Assembly: GCF_035083965.1 (NCBI RefSeq)
Contig: NC_089727.1
Span: forward strand, 1,431,501 to 1,495,500
Reading direction: 5' to 3'
From: Branchiostoma lanceolatum
Lineage: Eukaryota; Chordata; Leptocardii; Amphioxiformes; Branchiostomatidae
Length of the DNA: 64,000 nt
Position numbers and translations under genes: made by a program. Below the pieces are notes generated by a model, which had not been told where the DNA came from, did not search any database, and worked only from the letters and a program-made list of their open reading frames with translations. This document shows, one piece after another, positions 56,525 to 64,000 of this stretch; positions within the stretch are counted from its first letter, which is position 1; every line of letters begins with the position of its first letter.

Positions 56525-56840
56525 GCCAGTCTTCCTCCACCACTCGAACCACTCTGCCAGCCCAGAAACGCCTGTCTAACAGGGGCGCACCCGGGGGAGC
56601 CACGACCTCAAGTTTCACACCATCCACGCTAGAACCGACACATATAAACACTCTTTCTTTCCCCGTACCATCCCTCAGTGGAACACCCTGCCTGGCACGG
56701 TTGCGACGGCTCCCACCGTTGAGTCGTTCTGTGCCAGGCTGGAGGCCTGCCCGCCTTAGCCCGGGACCTCAACTCCCCCCCTACTATGCCCCTGAAGGGG
56801 TTATTTGGGGGCAACAACTATGTAGATGTAGATGTCTTCC
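56525..56840 (+). mobile_element. LINE ORF2 C-terminal fragment (CR1/Jockey-like)
   Basis: A frame reads DLKFHTIHARTDTYKHSF, FPRTIPQWNTLPG, TVESFCARLEACPP and a stop, the standard end of CR1/Jockey-type reverse-transcriptase proteins. A short 3' region and GTAGAT repeats follow. In the large GLYR1 intron. Confidence 0.85.
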
Positions 56841-57850
56841 ATTACCCTTGCCAGTGACTCAGGTGGTAGGCCTGTGTCCTTGTGTAGTACATCCATGTGT
56901 GTTCCACAGTGTCATATAATGGAGTTCCTCAAAGGATAAGGTTTTTTTTCTTCATTTTAACCCTGTTTAAATCATGCTATGATTATGATTGTACATGTTT
57001 ATTAGATGCAAGTTTTGGTACCAGTGCTTACATCACTTCCTTCAGTGACAGCGCTGGAGCTGCATGGCTCTTGTTCAACTGATAGTCTAAGTATATTCAT
57101 CAGTCTTCTTCACCAAGGAAAAACAGGGTTTGCCATGCTGTACTTTCTACCAGCACCCTCTCCTTAAATCTGTATCACCAGTTGTGTTCTCATTCTCATA
57201 ACGAGTGCACTGCAGGCTCAAGTCAAGCATAGGTGTAGCCTGTGTTACACAAACTGCCACTCTCCAGGGCTGCATGGGCCCCTCCCCGCTAGGGGACTGA
57301 CCCGTCACAGGGCTGCACGGGGCCCCTCCCCGCTATAGGGGACTGACCACAGGGCTGCTAGAAGCGTGGTTTAGTCAGCCTAGCTCAAGCAGTACCTGTA
57401 CACACACTGGTAGTTTATTTGCAGTGATTTCTATAGAAGTCTTTGTAAGCACCTTTTCACAGAGCTAAACTTACAGTCTATTAGTGTGCAGGGAAATTTC
57501 TTATTCCAGTTTATGGTCAGTTGATTTATTCAGTGAAGTACAGAAGGTCATGGTCATGGACACCACCTTAACTGTATGACAGAAAAGGACTACACCTTAC
57601 ACCCCCGCAACAAGCTGGCAATGGTTTCACCCATGGCCGTTGTCCATGGCAACCAGGCTGAGTGTTTGCTCAGTGTACACCTTGAATGGTCAACAATAGA
57701 CGACTACCTGGCTAGCACCGAATCAGGGACACTTCTCTCCATTCATGGGCCACACCAAGTTATTTCCTTGGTCCTCAGACATTTCAAAGTAAAGATTCAG
57801 AAAGAGGAGTAGTTAAAAACAAAGGGGCTGGGGGGAAACTTGAATCTGAC

Positions 57851-58072
57851 TACTGTAATTCACATTACTTTTCACGGTAGGAAAATTTCATGGTGTTAGG
57901 AAAATAGACCCTTTCACTTAACCTTAACTTCACAGTTATTTACAGAACAGATGTGTGAAGGAATCATAGATAATTACAACAGGTTTTTCATGGTGATGAT
58001 AAGTTCACGTACAGAGTTGACCTTGAAAACAGTGAACATAAAGTTACAGTGAAAGAAACAAGAATTACAGTA
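57851..58072. mobile_element. foldback MITE, ends TACTGTAATTC, copy 2
   Basis: Matches 54933-55155 along its length ('gtgtgaaggaatcatagat', 'caggtttttcatggtgatga', 'agaaacaagaattacagta'). Confidence 0.85.
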
Positions 58073-59093
58073 TGTTCACTCTCCCTGACACCAATGAGCT
58101 TTGATACAGCAACTGTATTCATAACTCATAACTGAAACTGTGTCCACAAAAATATGAACCTGGTCCCTGGACTTCCGTTTTCCTGTGGACCTTCCAGTTT
58201 AGCATCTCTAAACATCCCCAAACCAGGAACGATAGTCTTAGATGGTTGTGTTTTCTAATATGCAAACATGTTAACAGACTTTCCCCTCAGATTTTTTAAA
58301 ATGTTAATCTCTCAGTTCAGCATAATTTTCTTTATATGAGAACCAATAATCTTTTCTAAAAGTTTGATAATTATTGTTATGGTCGTAACTTGAACTGCCA
58401 GTAATACTTAAGTTTCCTTAGATAAACATAATAACAGCTTTCAGGAAGGTTATGTGACAAAGTGCATCAGTCTAAGGTGTGTTTGAGCAGGCCTGTTTAT
58501 TCAATGTGGTGGCTGAAGTAAATAAATGACACCATAGGGTGTGGCTTGGGCACATGAGGTGCCTCCAACCTTGGCAATAATGACTTAGCAACATTCAGGG
58601 GTTGTGAAGACTCAGACTTTGGTAAAATGATGTCTGAAATGCATATTAGAACATACGAAATAAGAAAGATAAACACTTTGAGTCCAGATTTTATATTGAG
58701 ATTCTAACTGAAAATAACTTATGATAGCAAATACTCCGAGTCCAATGTAAAAAGTTTAGAATGTACGTGTTCTGTGTTCTGACTCATAACGTTTCTTACC
58801 GAGGTTCCCCCCTGGTCTTGTTCAGCAGTTATATTCACTACCATGGTACTGCATGGCACCAGTGATGTACTGTATTAAGCTGGCATGAAGGTTTATGATA
58901 ACACTTAACACTGGAGGTCAGTAAGTACTGTATAACGTACTGTGCAAGCATCATTACTTACTAGGGAACATGGCACCACCTGGCACCAGGTACAACGGCA
59001 CCCCCAGGCTTGGAGCGTGCTGTGAGATTGTTATCTTACCGGGAGTTTAAGCCTCCTCCATCCGACATGCAAAATATACATGTACATAACGCT

Positions 59094-59284
59094 TGGCCTC
59101 TACCGGGCTATGTGGATGACTGGAAAAATAGTAGAAACTAGCCAAATAGAGTGAATAGTATGCTAAGGGAGTAAGGGTAATAGGTGAACCACGTGGTCTG
59201 TCTCCATACCTGACTCCCTTAGCATACTCTATTTGGCCAATTTTTACTATTTTTCCAGCCATCCACGGAGCCTGGTAGAGGCTA
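59094..59284. mobile_element. TAGCC-family foldback element
   Basis: A 191-bp hairpin, right end GGTAGAGGCTA, left end changed to TGGCCTCTACC. Arms include 'ggaaaaatagtagaaa' and 'gtatgctaagggagt'. Flanks CATAACGCT (59085-59093) and CATAATGCT (59285-59293) match at 8 of 9. Confidence 0.85.
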
Positions 59285-60599
59285 CATAATGCTCAGTATT
59301 CAAAATGCACGTATCTATGTGGACATTGTGTTCTCCCCTACTGTAATTTGTAATATCAACTCACATCGGGAACACTAAGACTGCCACATTTAAAAATGGT
59401 GTTATAAAGGCCTTCTGAAGAATGTTTTGAACACCTGGATATCCGTGTGCATACATAAGGGATTGCTGATGCTGTACAAGTAAAGTTTTTTTATATCAAC
59501 TTTTATTTTCTAAATCTAATTGGCAGTCTTACTCTTTAGGGTACCTGGCGGAAATATGAGAGCTTATGTTACGTAATCATCGCTGTATCTTATAATATAT
59601 AATTATGTACTTAATTCCTTATCCTTTCCCAGTGCGTATCAGGTCATTGTGTTCTCGCACAGAATATGACTGAAGCAGTAATGAAATTTGTACAACAAGT
59701 TAAGATGCGAAAATGATTTAATCCGTTTGTTGGACAAAATAACAATAACATTCAACTCCTGACAACATTCTGGTTAATTTACACATTTCTGATTAGTACT
59801 AGAATTACGTGTATTCCTTGAGTGTTTCCTTATTATGTTCCTCAAATTTGTTTCACTCAAACTTGAAGATGTCACACTTTTGCCAGCTTATAAAATCTTT
59901 GGTAGCAAAATCATTATAAGCATATAGAAGTTTTCTCTGTATTCTCTTTACAACTTTACACTCACTTTACATTAGTCGAAATAAATACACAGAGTTAATC
60001 ATCAGTAAAAAGTGACACTGACATAACATGGCTTATCTAAATGTTCACTTAGTCTAGATGCCTTGCATAGATATGTTTCTGACTGAGTCATAAAAAAGCT
60101 CAATATGTATCAGCATAGGTTACAATCTGACCATAGAGGGTTATAGGAGGATTACGTTAACACACTAGATGTGCAGGTCAGAACATTTGGCATATCTTTT
60201 TTCTGTTTTAGTTTTTTTTTGTCAGCTCTTTTGTGCACCAAAAATGAATGCCATCATAAATATTTTTCATTTCTATCATGATCAGTATTTTCACACTTCC
60301 TCTTTTTTCACCTGTGACCATTTCGGTGACCTCTAAAGTGTTTGTATTTGATACAAAACAGACTATCCTTCAATTGGAGTTTTACCCCACAGGATTTTTA
60401 CACAATGTCCTTGTTCACTTTCCTCCCGAACATGTCGGATTGTTACTGCTGTAATCAGGGCAATGTTTCAGGTAAACTGTCCTCTTTGTAATGGTCAAGG
60501 GCAGTGTGTTGTTAGTCAACCATGTCTAGGGCACGGTGTTGGACAACATTGTGTTGTTAGTCAGCCATGTCTAGGGCACGGTGTTGGAAGGCAGAGCCC

Positions 60600-60771
60600 A
60601 ATCCTCTCCTTCCACTGCCTTTTATCTCCCCAACCAAAGTCAGGTACCCGTTTTTACACCTGTGTGGAGTGAGGAAAGTTGTGTTGAGTCCCTTCCAAAG
60701 GACACAAGGTCTAGCCGGGAATCAAATCCGTGACCTCTCGATCCCTTGTCTGCTAGCCTCAACTCCACGTC
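60600..60771 (-). mobile_element. SINE family 2 fragment
   Basis: The reverse complement has family-2 body ('ggaagggactcaacacaact' type) and a B-box-like stretch (cacggatttgattcccggc). It lies directly against the 3' end of the vasorin-like gene. Two 'tagtcagccatgtctagggc' units precede it (60505-60590). Confidence 0.6.
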
Positions 60772-62991
60772 CTATCTGTGCTGCTCCGCATCTGTTCCCC
60801 CTTCGCTCTCCTCACAGATAGTCGGTAACGAGGGAGCGCTCTGTAGCGTGTTGTTACTCGATCTGGTGTCTGGATGAACGAATCCCGGATTAACGGCCGG
60901 ATTAGCGGATCCCGGACTGACGGCAGGATTGACCAATCCCTGGCCGACCACCTCGTGGTAAGGCGGTGGGAGATCGTGCATCTGGATCTGTGACTGGCGC
61001 GCGTCGGTCCTACTGTAGTCTGGCGGGGCCTCAGGTTCCGCTTGTGCTGTCCTACGGAGGTACCGTACACGGCACCCCACGCCGATAATGAGGCCTATGA
61101 ATATAACCACCCCTCCGCCTATGCCTATAGCTTTACCGACGTTCGCTATTTGCATAACTGGTGGTGGTGGCGGAACTATGCCCCCATTTGGCCACGTTCC
61201 CTCCTCCGGGTCCCATGGTGCCTCCCCAGAAAACCCCACCGTGCCCAAGTCCTTGCATTTGTGGGAGATCTGGAAGTTGTACCTGTTGGAGTGGACGCAG
61301 ACGCGGTGGAATGACCCCGGAAGGAGGTCGGTTATCCTGTATCTGTTCGTCGTGCGGGGGAGATCGAGGGAGACCTCGTACTGCATGGGGCCGTTGACGC
61401 TCCAGTAGACCAGGAACGTGGTGTTGTTGTCGAGCTGTGGCACGTTCCACGTCACGTCGATGGTCGTCTCGGTGTGGGAGACGGCAGAGATGTCCCTCAG
61501 CTTGCCCTTCTCGCCAAACTTCTCGCAGTAGCCCCCCTGGTAAGGCCGCGGGCAGTGACAGTACGCCATGTCCCCCCGTAGCATGCACCGCCCCTGCTCG
61601 AGGCACGCATTGTGAGAGCACGGCACCTCCGGGCCATCGGGTTCCGGGTTGGGGATTCCCCGGTATTCCTCATCCCCACGACTTTCCCGGTACTCCTCTT
61701 CTCTCCTCTCATCCTCTTCTCTACTCTCATCCTCATCTTCTTCCTCTTCTCTGTCGTCCTCACCTGAGCAGTTGTCGTTTGGTACAGACAGCAGTTCCTC
61801 CCCCTCCAGTTCCGCCGGGTACCGGCACAACGTTCCGTCCTCGTTTACCACCGTCCCGTGGGTGTGGAACCGCTTGACCCACTCTCTGAACGCAGCGTTT
61901 TTGCAGGAGCAGTCCCACGGGTTGTCGGACAGGTCGACCTTGTGCAGCTCCCAGCTGTCTGGAAACAAGGTCACATCCAGCGTCCGGAAGGAATTGTTGT
62001 GCACGTTGATGTGTTGTATCCGCGGTAGACCAACGAACGCGTGTACAGGAAGAGTTTGCAGTCCCGGATTGTTGTACATGTGTAACTGCTGCAGCTTGGG
62101 TAGACCGCGGAAGGCAAAGTTGTGTACGGTCGACAACGCGGGCAGGTCGTGTAGGTACAGCTCTTGTAGCTCTATGGCCAGCCCGAGCGCGTGGTCTGTG
62201 ATCATTTCTATCGGGTTGTGGCTCAGGTTCAGACTCTTGAGACAGTTTCGCGGGAACCAAGCCTCTGGAAGCTCGGGAATCACGCGCAGTCTGTTGAATT
62301 CTAGCCGTAGATCTCTCAGATCGTTCAGCCCAAAGAATGCGTCGTCTTCCCAGTTGTGAATCCGGTTTTTACTCAAGTCCAACGTTTGCAGACTCGTGAG
62401 CCCTTCGAACGTCCGATCGTGGAGGTACGCAAGCTGGTTGTTTTGAAATGACAGATCGACGAGAGTCGGGAGTAGCTGAAACGAGTCTCTCTCTATCACA
62501 GATATCTGGTTATGTTGAAGATCTAGTGTTTGCAGCGACCGGAGACCAGTGAATGCGTTGGAGGCTATGATGGGAAGGTTGTTGCCCTGTAGATAGAGTT
62601 GCTCCAGCTTGTACAGCTTGTCAAAGGTGAAGGGAAGGAGGGAGGAAAGGTTGTTGTTGCTCAAGTCCAGGACTTCCAGAGGGGCACCGTGCACCCTAAA
62701 GGCATCAGGATGCACAGACACGAGTTCGTTGTGGCTCAGATCTAGTTTCTTAAGACTTTTCAAGAGAGAGTTCTCGAAGGGCTGTGGTCCCAAGGAGTGT
62801 ATTCTGTTGTGCTGAAGCTGCAAGTACGTCGTCCCCCTGGGGATGTCTGCGGGAATGTTTGTTAGGTGCCCGTGTTGGCAGTCCACCCAATTGTCGGGCA
62901 GGCATGTACAGTTCGTGGGACACCCGCGCACGGAGATGTGGAACAATGCAGCAAGGATCAGAAATGTCGTCTCTAGCCCTCCCATCTTCAT
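60772..62991 (-). CDS. vasorin-like LRR/EGF/FN3 transmembrane receptor
   Basis: One coding exon. A ctacag acceptor ends at 63027, so I take ATG at 62991 rather than the in-frame ATG at 63042, which would be intronic; 739 residues. Signal peptide (FLILAALFHISVRG), LRRNT with CPTNCTCLPDNWVDC, about twelve leucine-rich repeats (for example LKKLDLSHNELVSV, LQTLDLQHNQISVI), and LRRCT (NPWDCSCKNAAFREWV). Next come an acidic spacer of Glu/Asp/Arg, one EGF domain (CSHNACLEQGRC, CHCPRPYQGGYC), an FN3-like segment (TTIDVTWNVPQLDNNTTFL), and a membrane segment (GIGGGVVIFIGLIIGVG). The cytoplasmic tail carries APPDYS and PPPYHEV, PPxY motifs. Vertebrate vasorin, a TGF-beta-binding surface protein, has this exact order. 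Orthology is supported by nearby GLYR1, not proven. Confidence 0.85.
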   Translation of the reverse strand: MKMGGLETTFLILAALFHISVRGCPTNCTCLPDNWVDCQHGHLTNIPADIPRGTTYLQLQHNRIHSLGPQPFENSLLKSLKKLDLSHNELVSVHPDAFRVHGAPLEVLDLSNNNLSSLLPFTFDKLYKLEQLYLQGNNLPIIASNAFTGLRSLQTLDLQHNQISVIERDSFQLLPTLVDLSFQNNQLAYLHDRTFEGLTSLQTLDLSKNRIHNWEDDAFFGLNDLRDLRLEFNRLRVIPELPEAWFPRNCLKSLNLSHNPIEMITDHALGLAIELQELYLHDLPALSTVHNFAFRGLPKLQQLHMYNNPGLQTLPVHAFVGLPRIQHINVHNNSFRTLDVTLFPDSWELHKVDLSDNPWDCSCKNAAFREWVKRFHTHGTVVNEDGTLCRYPAELEGEELLSVPNDNCSGEDDREEEEDEDESREEDERREEEYRESRGDEEYRGIPNPEPDGPEVPCSHNACLEQGRCMLRGDMAYCHCPRPYQGGYCEKFGEKGKLRDISAVSHTETTIDVTWNVPQLDNNTTFLVYWSVNGPMQYEVSLDLPRTTNRYRITDLLPGSFHRVCVHSNRYNFQISHKCKDLGTVGFSGEAPWDPEEGTWPNGGIVPPPPPVMQIANVGKAIGIGGGVVIFIGLIIGVGCRVRYLRRTAQAEPEAPPDYSRTDARQSQIQMHDLPPPYHEVVGQGLVNPAVSPGSANPAVNPGFVHPDTRSSNNTLQSAPSLPTICEESEGGTDAEQHR

Positions 62992-63247
62992 TTTGTCTAC
63001 TGTGTTGCTTTTAGTTGCACTTGAACCTGTAGAGGAACACAAGTTACATTACAAAGTTAGCAGTCTGTGGTAAAGGTGATTGTTTTAAGCTTTATTTATT
63101 CATGAGAAGCTCAAATCAGCCTGCATGCCGCTTTTTATTGAGGTCGTGAGGGAGGAGGTTAGAGTCAGACAAAATATAACAATGATGTATAACTTACTGT
63201 ACAATGTTCTCTGCATGAGTTAAAAACTTGAACTAAAAACTAGTGTA

Positions 63248-63433
63248 AGGCCACACCAATTTAATTTCTTGGTTAACGGATTTTTATTTTACAAAAACAA
63301 AAAAAAAATCAAAAAAAAAATAATGAAAACAGAAGGCTGGCCAAGCCTTCTGTTTTCATGATTTTTTTTTTCTAAAATTTTTTTTTTTGGAAAATAAAAA
63401 TCCGTTAACCAAGAAATTAAATTGGTGTGGCCT
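63248..63433. mobile_element. foldback element, ends AGGCCACACCAAT
   Basis: Near-perfect hairpin: arms aggccacaccaatttaattt...ggatttttattt and complement, centre 'cagaaggctggccaagcctt'. A/T runs inside. Same ends as 22670-22779. Confidence 0.88.
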
Positions 63434-64000
63434 AAGGCTTCCCAATGTAAAAAAAGACATGTTAGAAAAAGAACTGAAGGTATGGGTATTACTATTAACA
63501 GCAAACTTCCAGAACCAAAGAGCTATCAGAAAACTGTGCATACCAGTTTAAAGGAAAAAGGACAGAGGCTACATATAGCAAGGCATATTGTACAATGTCA
63601 TGCATGGCCTTGACAGAAGTTGAAAGACAGGTGCGTTGATAATGTTGTTGTCTTGCCATTGTTGCTATAAATATAACACCAAACTATTCGGTGTGCGTCG
63701 TTCGACAGGGTCCTTGTTGTAAATGTTTATCTAAGAAAATGTGTGACTCGTGTGGTATGATGATGGTGTTGTTTTTGTTCAGATTATGCTGGTTATGTGC
63801 AACCCTTTGGAAATAGAATGAGGTCATAGATCTGCATTGTTGCTAAATATTGTACCTGCATACATGGCCTTTTCATAGCCATCCCATGTGTAAGTGCAGT
63901 ATTGTAACTGTAGAAATCACTGAGGGAGATACCCTAGTAAAAGAATACAGAAATGAATAGATAAATAGAAAATGTGTACTATTTATACATGTCCTGAAGA
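63434..64000. other. no recognisable gene
   Basis: AT-rich DNA right of the vasorin-like gene. Its 5' non-coding exon and promoter may lie here or beyond. No GLYR1 exon is seen. Confidence 0.5.

Larger units (their letters stand above)
56369..60599. other. large GLYR1 intron, left part; no other gene seen
   Basis: After the donor at 56369 no further GLYR1 exon is recognisable. The region holds a LINE end, a two-copy 50-bp GC-rich tandem near 57265-57360, and foldback elements at 57851 and 59094. An open frame at 57576-57812 has no support. Confidence 0.6.

Noticed and set aside
61437-62359. Plus-strand open frames of 146 and 236 residues
   Set aside because: Antisense shadows of the vasorin-like coding exon; Ser-rich readings mirror its Glu/Asp-rich stretch.
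62992-63042. Upstream start codon for the vasorin-like gene
   Set aside because: A good acceptor (ctctacag) ends at 63027, so this ATG would be intronic, and the signal peptide follows directly from the ATG at 62991.

Overview
This window is animal nuclear DNA: long introns with GT/AG borders, metazoan multi-domain proteins, tRNA-derived SINEs, LINE tails and many hairpin transposons. Three things point to amphioxus (Branchiostoma, a lancelet): a chordate-style GLYR1 gene beside a vasorin-like gene, a very high load of small foldback elements, and short tandem repeats growing out of exon/intron borders. I recall such border repeats being described at the amphioxus Adh locus as 'mirages'; this is from memory and unchecked. 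The species cannot be named from the sequence.

Layout. 1-9.4 kb: 3' part of a lipoxygenase-family gene (+) that appears to have lost most of its iron ligands. 12.3-26.5 kb: a 14-exon gene (+) for a glycosylated secreted or surface protein that I do not recognise. 27-32 kb: transposon-rich gap, including a 1.2 kb inverted-repeat element carrying a LINE fragment that seems to have landed in an older coding exon. 32.9-33.3 kb: small single-pass membrane protein (+). 36.6-38.0 kb: 15-finger C2H2 zinc-finger protein (+). 41.3-44.4 kb: four-pass MS4A/CD20-like membrane protein (-). 48.3-56.4 kb: 5' part of GLYR1 (PWWP, AT-hook, start of the dehydrogenase domain; +), which must continue beyond 64 kb. 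60.8-63.0 kb: a vasorin-like LRR/EGF/FN3 receptor (-), apparently nested in a GLYR1 intron.

The genes are functionally unrelated neighbours, not a pathway. GLYR1 and VASN also lie near each other on human 16p13.3, so that pair may be ancestral synteny. Nearly every gene shares one structural feature: an exon edge with its splice site is tandemly copied into the adjoining intron, from one copy to about fifteen. Only the copy joined to the full exon can give the full protein, so the introns are full of decoy splice sites.

The best leads are: the metal-ligand-poor lipoxygenase; the exon-edge arrays; hammerhead-ribozyme-like motifs in several foldback repeats; and a foldback family with TAGCC/GGCTA ends, 9-bp target duplications and unrelated interiors.
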